Source: Flavobacteriales bacterium
Lineage (GTDB): Bacteria > Bacteroidota > Bacteroidia > UBA10329
Direction: 5' to 3'
Length of the DNA: 64,000 nt
NCBI GenBank assembly: GCA_020635535.1
Contig: JACJZP010000003.1
Location: 1 to 64,000, forward strand
Notes under the pieces: generated by a model
What the model was told of the DNA's origin: nothing
What the model saw: only the letters and a program-made list of their open reading frames with translations
Database searches by the model: none
Translations under genes and position numbers: made by a program
Shown here: positions 17,634-26,350 of the stretch, one piece after another
Position numbering within the stretch: the stretch's first letter is position 1
Layout of the letters: every line of letters starts with the position of its first letter

Positions 17634-18962
17634 ATGGCTATATTTGCAGCCCTCAAAAAAAACAGGATGACTTATTCAGGTCGAATCGGTTCAGTGGTAT
17701 TGGCGTTTCTTTTTGGTGCGCTAACTGCTACTGCACAGAACGTTAATCAGAACCAAAGAGCTGATGATGTTCAACTTAATACCATTACCACGGCAGTTCC
17801 GTTTCTTATGATCTCTCCAGATGCACGCGCTGGTGCCATGGGAGATGTTGGTGCGGCTTCAGATCCTGATGGTGCATCAATCCATTGGAATCCGTCTAAA
17901 ATGGCTTTCATTGACAATAAGATGGGATTTGCGGTTTCTTACACGCCTTGGTTGCGTGCATTGGTACCCGATATCAATTTGGCTTATATTTCTGGTTACG
18001 GTAAGATCGGTAAGAAGGGAATGCAGACTCTATCTGGTTCTTTGCGCTACTTCTCTTTGGGATCCATCACGTTTACCGATCAGAATGGTGGAACCATTGG
18101 TGATTTTACTCCCAATGAATTTGCCATTGACCTGAGTTATGCCAGAAAACTTTCCGAGGAATTTTCTGGAGGTATCGCGCTTCGATACATCTATTCCAAT
18201 CTTACTGGAGGTATCAATGTAGGAGGGGCAGACACTAAGCCGGGAATGGCCGGAGCAGCGGATGTGTCCTTTTATTATCAGACAAAGAGAGTGGAGATTG
18301 GTGGTCGTAAATCGGTGATCTCTGCGGGATTGAACATATCGAACATCGGTTCGAAAATGTCCTATACGCAGACAAACGAAGAAGATTTCATTCCGATCAA
18401 TTTCCGTTTTGGAGTCGGTTTCAAATATTTCATTGACGATAGGAACTCGATTGCCGCATTCTTCGACATAAACAAGTTGATGGTGCCAACGCCACCGATC
18501 TATGATGACGAACAATACATAGACAATACATTACCTCCTGGCGATACTTTAGGAGCTATTGGTCACGAGAGTAACCTCAACCCAAGTTTTGGTCAGATCA
18601 TAGCTGGACAGGATCCAAACAGAAGTGTGCCCAACGCAATGTTCACATCGTTTGGAGATGCCCCTGGTGGTAGTAAAGAAGAGTTGAAAGAGATCAATCT
18701 TGCAGTTGGCTTGGAGTACTGGTACAACAAACTTTTCGCCATTAGAGCTGGATTCTTCCATGAAGATTACACGAAAGGAAATCGCCAGTTCTTTACGGTT
18801 GGTGCGGGAATACGCTACAATGTTTTCGGTTTGGATTTCGCTTATCTGATTCCAACCAAGCAACGTAACCCGCTTGAGAACACCCTGCGTTTTACGCTTA
18901 CATTCGACTTCGAAGCTTTCAAGAAGCAGAACGAAGAGAAGAAGGATAACGCGCCTGATTAA
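17634..18962 (+). CDS. porV: Type IX secretion outer-membrane shuttle protein PorV (LptO)
   Basis: The 442-residue protein has a signal peptide ending ATAQ and the PorV/PorQ motif VPFLMISPDARAGAMGDVGAAS followed by WNPSKMAF near residues 55-90, then a FadL-like beta-barrel ending in an aromatic strand (LRFTLTFDFEAF). PorV carries cargo from the translocon to the PorU sortase in the outer membrane. A second in-frame ATG at 17667 (MTYSGRIG) may be the true start because it gives a better signal peptide. It follows porU by 16 bases, and its stop overlaps the ispF start by one base (TAATG), so translation is probably coupled. Confidence 0.93.
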   Translation: MAIFAALKKNRMTYSGRIGSVVLAFLFGALTATAQNVNQNQRADDVQLNTITTAVPFLMISPDARAGAMGDVGAASDPDGASIHWNPSKMAFIDNKMGFAVSYTPWLRALVPDINLAYISGYGKIGKKGMQTLSGSLRYFSLGSITFTDQNGGTIGDFTPNEFAIDLSYARKLSEEFSGGIALRYIYSNLTGGINVGGADTKPGMAGAADVSFYYQTKRVEIGGRKSVISAGLNISNIGSKMSYTQTNEEDFIPINFRFGVGFKYFIDDRNSIAAFFDINKLMVPTPPIYDDEQYIDNTLPPGDTLGAIGHESNLNPSFGQIIAGQDPNRSVPNAMFTSFGDAPGGSKEELKEINLAVGLEYWYNKLFAIRAGFFHEDYTKGNRQFFTVGAGIRYNVFGLDFAYLIPTKQRNPLENTLRFTLTFDFEAFKKQNEEKKDNAPD

Positions 18963-19438
18963 TGACGATCAGGGTCGGGTTCGGCTATGATGTGCATCAA
19001 CTTGCCAAGGGCGAAGAACTTTGGTTGGGAGGTAAGTTGATTCCTTCAGAATTGGGTGCAGTCGGGCATTCGGACGCGGATGTTCTGATTCATGTGATCT
19101 GCGATGCTCTTTTAGGGGCCGCAAATCTGCGCGACATCGGTTTTCACTTTCCTGATACGTCTTCGGACTACAAGAATATCGATAGCAAGATTCTGCTTCG
19201 CGATGTGGTGAAACTGTTGGAGGAGAAAGGTTACTCGGTTGGAAATGTTGACTCAACCGTGGCTTTGGAAAAGCCGAAGGTCAATCCGCACATTGAGGAT
19301 ATGAAGGCCATTCTTGCTCCGATTTTGAAAGTAGATGAGGATGCCGTATCCATCAAGGCCACAACCTCCGAAAAGATCGGTTTTGTAGGTCGACAGGAAG
19401 GGGTGGCTGCGTTCGCTACGGTTCTCATTCAGAAGTAG
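18962..19438 (+). CDS. ispF: 2-C-methyl-D-erythritol 2,4-cyclodiphosphate synthase
   Basis: The 158-residue protein shows the metal-binding GYDVHQL (Asp9, His11), GHSDADVLIHVICDALLGA, FPDTSS, and the CDP-binding end TTSEKIGFVGRQEGVAAFA. IspF makes the cyclodiphosphate intermediate of the methylerythritol phosphate isoprenoid pathway in the cytoplasm. It overlaps the porV stop by one base, so it is transcribed with the secretion genes although its function is unrelated. Confidence 0.96.
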   Translation: MTIRVGFGYDVHQLAKGEELWLGGKLIPSELGAVGHSDADVLIHVICDALLGAANLRDIGFHFPDTSSDYKNIDSKILLRDVVKLLEEKGYSVGNVDSTVALEKPKVNPHIEDMKAILAPILKVDEDAVSIKATTSEKIGFVGRQEGVAAFATVLIQK

Positions 19439-19459
19439 TACTTTGCTGTAACCAAGGAT

Positions 19460-19948
19460 ATGGAAGAGTTCAAACTGACCATCAAAGGAATTTCTCTCAC
19501 ACGTTCAGAGTTGAGCGATGCTGATGAGCAGTTGCTGAAATCAGCGGAAGACGCTTCCAAGAATGCATACGCACCGTATTCTCAATTCTATGTGGGTGCA
19601 GCCTTACGACTGGAAAATGGAACCATTGTTCTGGGAACGAATCAAGAGAATGTTGCTTATCCTTCTGGTCTGTGTGCCGAGCGAGTGGCCATTTTCTCTG
19701 CTTCCACTAACCATCCAAACGAGCGAATTGAGACAATGGCCATAACGGTCAATACAACCAAGAGCTCAATTGTCGATCCGCTTTCTCCGTGCGGTAACTG
19801 CCGACAAGTGATCATGGAATATCAGCACAAGCAGAAATCACCAATTCGCTTAATTCTGGCCAGTCAGTCAGACAAGGTTTGGATCTTTGAAGATGCTGCG
19901 GCATTGCTTCCTTTCGGTTTTGAAGCCGATTACCTGAAGAATTCCTGA
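19460..19948 (+). CDS. cdd: Cytidine deaminase
   Basis: The 162-residue protein has the zinc and proton-shuttle motif SGLCAERVA (Cys72, Glu74) and the second zinc motif SPCGNCRQV (Cys111, Cys114), with NQENVAYPSG before the first. It hydrolyses cytidine and deoxycytidine to uridine and deoxyuridine in pyrimidine salvage. It begins 21 bases after ispF on the same strand and probably belongs to the same operon. Confidence 0.95.
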   Translation: MEEFKLTIKGISLTRSELSDADEQLLKSAEDASKNAYAPYSQFYVGAALRLENGTIVLGTNQENVAYPSGLCAERVAIFSASTNHPNERIETMAITVNTTKSSIVDPLSPCGNCRQVIMEYQHKQKSPIRLILASQSDKVWIFEDAAALLPFGFEADYLKNS

Positions 19949-20018
19949 ACAAGGAGAACATGCTTTCTGTTACCGATTGGATTGTCGGGATTGGCCGCTT
20001 ACCTTTAACTCGCGCAGC

Positions 20019-20026
20019 TACATTTG
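20019..20026 (+). promoter_or_regulatory. -7 promoter element TACATTTG for pdhA-pdhC
   Basis: TACATTTG matches TAnnTTTG and lies 15 bases before the pdhA ATG at 20042, implying a very short leader. Confidence 0.6.
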
Positions 20027-20041
20027 CATAAATAAAAGTTC

Positions 20042-21037
20042 ATGGCGAAGAAGAAATTTGGGAAGGAAACCTACTTGAAATGGTACGAGGAGATGCTGCT
20101 TTGGCGAAAGTTCGAAGAGAAAGCAGGACAGCTTTATATACAACAGAAAATTCGCGGATTCTGTCACCTATATATAGGTCAGGAAGCTGTAGTTGCTGGT
20201 AGTAAAGAGGCGATGGAAGAAGGCGATAAGGTCATCACTGCCTATCGCGATCACGTCCATCCGATTGCACTTGGTGTTCCTGCCAAGGAGATCATGGCTG
20301 AGTTGTATGGTAAAAAGACCGGTATCGTTAAAGGCAAGGGAGGCTCTATGCACATGTTCAGTAAAGAGAAGAACTTCTTCGGTGGACATGGAATTGTGGG
20401 CGGACAAGTACCGTTAGGAGCTGGAATTGCGTTCGCTGATAAGTACCGTGGCGACAAGAATGTAACGCTAACCTATATGGGTGATGGTGCCGTCCGTCAA
20501 GGGGCTTTTCACGAAGCTCTGAACATGGCCATGACTTGGAAACTTCCAGTCATTTTCATCATTGAGAACAACAATTACGCAATGGGAACTTCGGTAGAAC
20601 GAACTTCCAATGTGAGTGATCTTTACAAACTCGGCCATGGTTACGAAATGCCAAGCGAAGCTGTAAACGGAATGAGCGTTGAGGCAGTTTACGAAGCTGT
20701 GAAGAAAGCTGCGGACCGAGCCCGAAAAGGTGATGGGCCAACGCTTCTGGAAGTGAAGACCTACCGCTACAAAGGGCACTCGATGTCTGACCCAGCAAAG
20801 TATCGAACCAAAGAGGAAGTTGAGAATTACAAGAAACAAGACCCGATTCAGCAGGTATTGGATGTGATTGTAAAGAACAAATATGCTTCGGATGAGGAAT
20901 TGGAGGCCATCCAGCAACGCGTGAATGCGGAGGTTGAAGAGTGTGTCAAGTTCAGCGAGGAATCACCATTTCCAGATGCAAGCGAACTGTATGAAGATGT
21001 ATACTCTCAGGCGGATTATCCATTTATAAAGGATTAA
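20042..21037 (+). CDS. pdhA: Pyruvate dehydrogenase E1 component, alpha subunit
   Basis: The 331-residue protein contains GKGGSMHMFS, GGQVPLGAGIA, the thiamine diphosphate motif that starts GDGAVRQGAFHEALNMA and ends about 28 residues later in ENNNYAMGTS, and the phosphorylation-loop region YRYKGHSMSDP. With the beta subunit it decarboxylates pyruvate and acetylates the E2 lipoyl group. pdhC follows after 4 bases. The E1 beta gene is not in the window, an arrangement I recall as usual in Flavobacteriia. Confidence 0.94.
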   Translation: MAKKKFGKETYLKWYEEMLLWRKFEEKAGQLYIQQKIRGFCHLYIGQEAVVAGSKEAMEEGDKVITAYRDHVHPIALGVPAKEIMAELYGKKTGIVKGKGGSMHMFSKEKNFFGGHGIVGGQVPLGAGIAFADKYRGDKNVTLTYMGDGAVRQGAFHEALNMAMTWKLPVIFIIENNNYAMGTSVERTSNVSDLYKLGHGYEMPSEAVNGMSVEAVYEAVKKAADRARKGDGPTLLEVKTYRYKGHSMSDPAKYRTKEEVENYKKQDPIQQVLDVIVKNKYASDEELEAIQQRVNAEVEECVKFSEESPFPDASELYEDVYSQADYPFIKD

Positions 21038-21041
21038 GAAG

Positions 21042-22319
21042 ATGGCGGAAGTGATAAGAATGCCCAAGTTGAGCGACACCATGACCGAAGGTGTGGTAGC
21101 CGAGTGGCACAAGAAGGTTGGAGATGAGGTTTCGTCAGGAGAATTGCTTGCCGAGATTGAGTCAGACAAAGCCACCATGGAATTCGAGTCGTTTTATGAT
21201 GGAGTTCTGCTCCACATAGGAGTGGAGAAGGGCAAAGCTGCGCCAGTTGATTCCATTCTTGCCATCATTGGAGAGAAAGGAGAAGATGTTTCGTCCATTT
21301 TGGAAGCAGAAAAATCTAAAGCTGCTGAATCAAAAAAAGAAGAGCCAAAGGAAGAACCGAAAGCCGAAATGGTTGAGGCAAAACCAGTTGAGGTTGCGGA
21401 GGAAAAGCCACAACCGAAGCCAGCTGTAACTACAGTCTCAAAACCAGCGCCAGTTCCACAACCATCATCAAATGGTAGAGTAAAAGCATCACCATTGGCT
21501 AAGCGATTGGCCGAGGAGAAAGGCTACGACATTGGTCGTATTCCGGGTTCTGGAGATGGCGGAAGAATTGTGAAGAGAGACGTGGAATCCTTCACCAGCT
21601 TGGGTCCATCGGCTACCAATGCGGTTGAGAGTTTCCATGATGTGGAAGTGTCGCAAATGCGCAAGACCATTGCGCGAAGACTGGCTGAGAGCAAGTTCAG
21701 TGCTCCGCATTTTTACCTCACCATGAAAATCAACATGGATGCAATGATTGATGCGCGCGACAGCATCAACAGCGTTTCAAAAATGAAGATTTCGTTCAAT
21801 GATCTGGTGGTGAAAGCCTGCGGTGTAGCACTGAAAGAACATCCGCAGGTGAATGCTGCTTGGATGGGTGATCATATCCGCTATAACGACCACGTGCATG
21901 TGGGTGTGGCAGTTGCCGTTCCAGATGGCTTACTCGTTCCTGTGGTTCGCTTTGCCGATACCAAAAGACTCACCGAGATTTCCAGCGAAGTGAAAGATTT
22001 CGTGCTTCGCGCTAACGATAAAAAACTTCAACCGAAAGATTGGGAAGGAAACACTTTCACGGTTTCCAACCTCGGCATGTTCGGTATCGATGAGTTCACG
22101 GCCATCATCAATCCGCCAGACAGCTGTATTATGGCCGTTGGTGGGATTGAGGAGGTTCCAGTTGTGAAAGACGGTCAGATAGTTCCAGGCAACGTAATGA
22201 AGGTGACGCTTTCGTGCGATCACCGGGTGGTGGATGGCGCCAGCGGAGCCAAATTCCTCAAGACCTTCAAGAAGTTGATGGAGAACCCGATTCTGCTTTT
22301 AGGGTCCTACTCGATTTAA
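21042..22319 (+). CDS. pdhC: Pyruvate dehydrogenase E2 (dihydrolipoamide acetyltransferase)
   Basis: The 425-residue protein has one lipoyl domain with Lys43 in EIESDKATMEFES as the modified lysine, a flexible linker rich in Pro, Glu, Lys and Ala (about 85-145), a subunit-binding domain (KASPLAKRLAEEKGYDIGRI, about 148-167), and a catalytic domain ending in the active-site motif SCDHRVVDGASGA. It transfers the acetyl group to CoA and forms the complex core. It is translated directly after pdhA with a 4-base gap. Confidence 0.95.
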   Translation: MAEVIRMPKLSDTMTEGVVAEWHKKVGDEVSSGELLAEIESDKATMEFESFYDGVLLHIGVEKGKAAPVDSILAIIGEKGEDVSSILEAEKSKAAESKKEEPKEEPKAEMVEAKPVEVAEEKPQPKPAVTTVSKPAPVPQPSSNGRVKASPLAKRLAEEKGYDIGRIPGSGDGGRIVKRDVESFTSLGPSATNAVESFHDVEVSQMRKTIARRLAESKFSAPHFYLTMKINMDAMIDARDSINSVSKMKISFNDLVVKACGVALKEHPQVNAAWMGDHIRYNDHVHVGVAVAVPDGLLVPVVRFADTKRLTEISSEVKDFVLRANDKKLQPKDWEGNTFTVSNLGMFGIDEFTAIINPPDSCIMAVGGIEEVPVVKDGQIVPGNVMKVTLSCDHRVVDGASGAKFLKTFKKLMENPILLLGSYSI

Positions 22320-22387
22320 GTAATTCAACGTAAGCCGAGGGCGCAGTTCTTACCTTTCTTTGAAGAATCAATTTCAAACGCAAAGGC

Positions 22388-22849
22388 ATGAAAAGCGCTT
22401 TCACCTTTCTAATCCTGTCCTGCATTATCACCATTTCAGGATGCAAAAAATTTGAGGACGCTCCTTTTCGATGCAAGATCGGAGGTAAGGAGTTCAGCAC
22501 TTCAGACGAACTTCTCACCGTAACTGTGTCTGGCGGCAACAACTATTATATTCAGGCCACGCGCGTGTCAAACCCGCTCAACGATGACCTCTATGGCGAG
22601 ATCAAACTCGACATCGTGGTAGACTCGGTCGGAACCTACCCGCTCAACCTTCAGAACACATGGCGCTGGAGCAACAACGGAGGTCAAACTTTTCGTGCCA
22701 ATGGAGTTGAACCTGGAAGTGTTACAATTACTCAGCTGGACATGGCCGGCAAAAGAATCTCAGGCACTTTCGAACTCGTAGCGGTAGGAGATGACGACAA
22801 TGCCACTAAAACCGTAACCGAAGGATTCTTCGATTCCAAGTGGAATTGA
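22388..22849 (+). CDS. Small lipoprotein of unknown function (DUF6252-like)
   Basis: The 153-residue product has a lipoprotein signal with lipobox TISGC (Cys19), so it should be membrane-anchored. The rest is beta-rich and hydrophilic (FRCKIGGKEFST; ITQLDMAGKRISGTFELVAV; GFFDSKWN). The GKRISGTFEL...GFFD arrangement resembles DUF6252 lipoproteins of Bacteroidota; this is recall, not a search. No catalytic motif is visible. It stands alone downstream of pdhC, 68 bases away, and is followed by a strong terminator. Confidence 0.65.
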   Translation: MKSAFTFLILSCIITISGCKKFEDAPFRCKIGGKEFSTSDELLTVTVSGGNNYYIQATRVSNPLNDDLYGEIKLDIVVDSVGTYPLNLQNTWRWSNNGGQTFRANGVEPGSVTITQLDMAGKRISGTFELVAVGDDDNATKTVTEGFFDSKWN

Positions 22850-22963
22850 ACCCGCATTAAGAGAAATTAGATCTAATTGGGAATTGCATGAAACCTAACG
22901 CACTACTTTCGGTATAAGCTTTTGGAACTGCGGTTCTGATAGTGGATTTTTCATTTGGTTTGG

Positions 22964-22997
22964 CTGCGGCTCCACGAAAGTGGGGCCGCAGTATTTT
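22964..22997 (+). terminator. Rho-independent terminator downstream of the small lipoprotein gene
   Basis: The stem CTGCGGCTCCAC/GTGGGGCCGCAG (one G-U pair) with a GAAA loop is followed by TATTTTT. It is the first notable feature of the 323-base gene-free gap 22850-23172; the second is the dispersed repeat at 23025-23139. Confidence 0.85.
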
Positions 22998-23024
22998 TCA
23001 GGCGATTCTAAACGATTTTCTTTT

Positions 23025-23139
23025 GGGCGTTACCGCGCGTGGCCGTAGGCTGAGGCTCTCGAAGCCTACAAGGGCGCGGTCGGGCTTTACGTTCATACTC
23101 CTCGCTGCGCTGCGGGGTATCCACTTCAATCCCTAACGC
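23025..23139. repeat. Dispersed repeat A (GGGCGTT...TAACGC family), copy 2
   Basis: The ends match 1739-1857: GGGCGTT.CCGCGCGTG, GGCTGAG.CTCTCGAAGCC, GGCGCGGTC.GGCTTT, and at the far end CAATCCCTAACGC. The middle is different and here contains CTCGCTGCGCTGCGGGG. It stops about 34 bases before the recG start, so it occupies the expected promoter region of recG. Confidence 0.8.
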
Positions 23140-23172
23140 GGTCAAAGCCCGCCAGACCTTACTTTTAAACCC

Positions 23173-25287
23173 GTGAAACCGTTTCTCGAAACATCCATAG
23201 AGTTTCTTGCTGGCGTTGGTACAGAACGCGCTAAACTCCTGCGCGAAGAGTTCGGTATTCGCACCTACAATGATTTGTTGTATCACTTCCCATTCAGGTA
23301 TGTAGATAAAACGCAGTTTCACCAGATAAACAGCATACAAAGTGACGATGCCGATATTCAACTTCGGGGAAGAATAACAGCCGTCAGAACAGTGGGTCAG
23401 GCTCGCGGACAGCGTCTTGTGGCCGATTTCACGGACGGAACAGGCGTTATTGAACTCGTTTGGTTCAAAGGCATCAAATGGGTAAAACCTAAGTTGCTAC
23501 CCAATATCGATTATGTGGTTTTTGGCAAACCGAGCAACTACAAGGGCAGCTACAATATGGTGCATCCCGAGTTCGAAACCGTAGAGGCGCAGCAAAAGCG
23601 GGTATCCAATGCGTTGGTGGCCGTGTATCCATCTACCGAAAAAGCTAAGGAAAAGCATCTTGATAGCAAAGGCATTGCACGGTTAATGAACACCTTGGTA
23701 AGTCAACTCCCTGGCAAAGGTCATATTGCGGAATTGTATGGGCCAGAATTCAGGCAGAAGAACCATCTGGTCAGTAGAGAAGAGGCCTTCATCAACGTTC
23801 ATTTTCCGCGCGATACCGAATCATTGAAGAAGGCGCGGTTCCGCCTCAAATTTGATGAGCTTTTCTTCATCCAACTCCGATTACTGAAGCTGAAACTCAT
23901 CAATCAGAACAAGTTTCAAGGAGCCGTTTTTGCAGAGGTGGGCGAGTTGGTCAACCGCTTTTACACAGAATGTTTACCCTTCGATTTAACGGAAGCACAG
24001 AAACGTGTGGTAAGAGAGATCCGCCACGATCTTGGTTCAGGGAAGCAGATGAGCCGTTTGCTACAGGGCGATGTTGGTAGCGGTAAGACGATTGTGGCGC
24101 TCATGTCCATGCTTTTGGCGGTTGACAATGGTTACCAAGCTGCCCTGATGGCTCCAACAGAGATTCTGGCCGAGCAGCATTTCGCAACCATCACCAAGTT
24201 TCTGGCGAAACTGAACCTTCACATTGCTTTGCTTACGGGCTCAACCAAAACAGCAGAACGCAAAGTGCTACATGAGCAACTCAGAACGGGCGAAATCCAC
24301 ATTCTTATCGGAACACACGCACTGATTGAAGACGTGGTGCAGTTCCATAAACTCGGGTTGGTTATTGTGGATGAGCAGCACCGTTTCGGGGTGCAACAGC
24401 GCGCCAAGTTGTGGCTAAAGGGCAACGATGGCGAAGTGCCGCACATGCTCATTATGACCGCAACGCCCATTCCGCGTACGTTGGCCATGACGGTTTATGG
24501 CGACCTTGATACTTCGGTAATTGATGAGCTGCCGCCTGGCAGAAAACCGATAAAAACCTTGCATCGGTTTGATTCTGCACGACAAAAGATCTTCGATTTT
24601 ATGCGGCAGGAAATTGCTTTGGGAAGACAGGTTTATGTGGTCTATCCGCTCATCAGCGAAAGCGAAAAACTCGATTTCAAACATTTGGAAGACGGCTACG
24701 AATCCATTGTCCGAGATTTTCCGCAGCCTCAATATCAGGTCAGCATTCTGCACGGAAAAATGAAAGCCGACCAGAAAGATTATGAGATGCAGCGGTTCAA
24801 GGAAGGTAAAACGCACATCATGGTTTCCACCACCGTAATTGAGGTTGGAGTGGATGTGCCGAATGCTTCTGTGATGGTTATTGAAAGCGCGGAGCGTTTC
24901 GGGCTTTCGCAGTTACATCAGCTTCGCGGAAGAGTTGGCCGTGGCGCAGAGCAGAGCTACTGTATTCTGATGACGGGTTATGCGCTTGGTCAGGAAGCAC
25001 GCACCAGAATGGAGACGATGGTGCGAACCAACGATGGTTTTGAAATTGCTGAAGTGGATATGCGTTTGCGCGGCCCAGGCGATATTCAGGGAACACAGCA
25101 AAGCGGCAAGCCGATCTTTCAGATAACCAATTTGAGTAAGGACGGACAGATCTTACAACTGGCACGAAATGCGGCAGTTGAACTGCTGTCTGACGACCCC
25201 GAACTGGAAAAACGCGAAAACGCGCTGACCAAGCATTACCTGATCCAAGAAATGAAGAATCGCCCGAACTGGGCACGGGTTTCCTAA
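23173..25287 (+). CDS. recG: ATP-dependent DNA helicase RecG
   Basis: The 704-residue protein begins with the wedge-domain region (FLAGVGTERAKLLREEFGI) and an OB-fold, then carries superfamily 2 helicase motifs: Walker A GDVGSGKTIVAL, motif II VDEQHRFGVQQR, motif III MTATPIPRTLA, and the C-terminal lobe with VSTTVIEVGVDVPNAS and QLRGRVGRG. RecG remodels stalled replication forks and branch-migrates Holliday junctions. The start is GTG at 23173, which opens exactly at the conserved N-terminus. Its stop overlaps the ywlC stop on the other strand by four bases (CTAA). Confidence 0.95.
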   Translation: MKPFLETSIEFLAGVGTERAKLLREEFGIRTYNDLLYHFPFRYVDKTQFHQINSIQSDDADIQLRGRITAVRTVGQARGQRLVADFTDGTGVIELVWFKGIKWVKPKLLPNIDYVVFGKPSNYKGSYNMVHPEFETVEAQQKRVSNALVAVYPSTEKAKEKHLDSKGIARLMNTLVSQLPGKGHIAELYGPEFRQKNHLVSREEAFINVHFPRDTESLKKARFRLKFDELFFIQLRLLKLKLINQNKFQGAVFAEVGELVNRFYTECLPFDLTEAQKRVVREIRHDLGSGKQMSRLLQGDVGSGKTIVALMSMLLAVDNGYQAALMAPTEILAEQHFATITKFLAKLNLHIALLTGSTKTAERKVLHEQLRTGEIHILIGTHALIEDVVQFHKLGLVIVDEQHRFGVQQRAKLWLKGNDGEVPHMLIMTATPIPRTLAMTVYGDLDTSVIDELPPGRKPIKTLHRFDSARQKIFDFMRQEIALGRQVYVVYPLISESEKLDFKHLEDGYESIVRDFPQPQYQVSILHGKMKADQKDYEMQRFKEGKTHIMVSTTVIEVGVDVPNASVMVIESAERFGLSQLHQLRGRVGRGAEQSYCILMTGYALGQEARTRMETMVRTNDGFEIAEVDMRLRGPGDIQGTQQSGKPIFQITNLSKDGQILQLARNAAVELLSDDPELEKRENALTKHYLIQEMKNRPNWARVS

Positions 25288-26243
25288 GAGTTCACCGCAG
25301 CCCTTCTCAACCGATCATTGATGGCTCTTCCAAGACCAATCTCTGGCAGTTTTTCCGCAAGAATCAGATCAACGGGAAACTTCTCGAACTCTCTCATGAA
25401 CGCGAACAGGTTCACGGCTGCTTCGTGCAGGTCGCCCCTAGGCGAAAGCAGCAACTGTCGGTTTGGGGGAAGGAATTCCAACCGTGTCATAAAGCCCAAG
25501 AACCCGATACGTTTTCCCTCAAACTCAGTGATCATCTCGCCTGGATTGCCGAAATACAACGGCTTGCCTGGTGCGTAATGGCTCTTTAGCATGCCAGGGG
25601 CTTTCGGATCCGAAGACATGTTCAGTCCCATTTCAACAGGGCCTATCAGGTCTTCGATCACATCAATGCTCAATCCGCCCAAGCGATAAACCACAGGTTT
25701 GGCCTCTTCAAAACCGATGATGGTACTTTCCAACCCAACGGTGGTGGAGCCGCCATCCAGAATGTAATCCACCTTATCGCCCAGCTGGTCTTCCACATGC
25801 TGTGCGGTGGTGGGGCTCACGTAACCGAACGGGTTGGCACTCGGTGCAGCCAGCGGAAAATCGAGCAATCGGATAAGATCCTGCGTCATAGGGTGCTGCG
25901 GCACGCGCACGGCCACACTGTCAAGCCCCGAAGTGACCACATCTGGCACTACCGGCTTTTTGGGCAGCACCAATGTAAGTGGCCCTGGCCAGAACTCATC
26001 CATCAGTGTTTGCGCAATGGGAGGAATATTGGCCACATGCTGCTTTACCCACTCTGCGCTGGAACTGTGCACAATAAGCGGGTCGAAATGCGGGCGGTTC
26101 TTGGCCTCAAAGATGCTAAGGACTGCCTCTTCATTAAACGCATTGGCCGCCAGCCCATAGACTGTTTCGGTGGGAATGGCCACCAGCTTGCCGCGCTTCA
26201 GAAGGCGCGCAGCCTTTTGTATGTCAGTTCCGATTTCCGCCAT
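25284..26243 (-). CDS. ywlC: L-threonylcarbamoyladenylate synthase (YwlC/Sua5, long form)
   Basis: From the ATG at 26243 the product is 319 residues. The N-terminal YrdC-type domain shows LKRGKLVAIPTETVYGLAANA and KNRPHFDPLIVH, then APSANPFGYVSPT and DGGSTTVGLESTIIG. A linker and a C-terminal Sua5 domain follow (SHYAPGKPLYF). It makes threonylcarbamoyl-AMP from threonine, bicarbonate and ATP for the t6A modification of tRNAs reading ANN codons. An in-frame ATG at 26282 would add 13 residues without family resemblance. It diverges from pheT and converges on recG. Confidence 0.93.
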   Translation of the reverse strand: MAEIGTDIQKAARLLKRGKLVAIPTETVYGLAANAFNEEAVLSIFEAKNRPHFDPLIVHSSSAEWVKQHVANIPPIAQTLMDEFWPGPLTLVLPKKPVVPDVVTSGLDSVAVRVPQHPMTQDLIRLLDFPLAAPSANPFGYVSPTTAQHVEDQLGDKVDYILDGGSTTVGLESTIIGFEEAKPVVYRLGGLSIDVIEDLIGPVEMGLNMSSDPKAPGMLKSHYAPGKPLYFGNPGEMITEFEGKRIGFLGFMTRLEFLPPNRQLLLSPRGDLHEAAVNLFAFMREFEKFPVDLILAEKLPEIGLGRAINDRLRRAAVNS

Positions 26244-26350
26244 CGCGGCAAAAGTAATCGGTTCAAACACGTGTAACCGCATTTATCGATGAGTAGAAAC
26301 CGTTTCTGTGCGGTTCACAAACACTAAATTCGCGGCTCAAACGCACACAA

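Noticed and set aside
20042..22319. Loss of pyruvate dehydrogenase function because E1 beta is missing
   Set aside because: Separate location of pdhB is common in related bacteria, and a window of this size cannot show absence.
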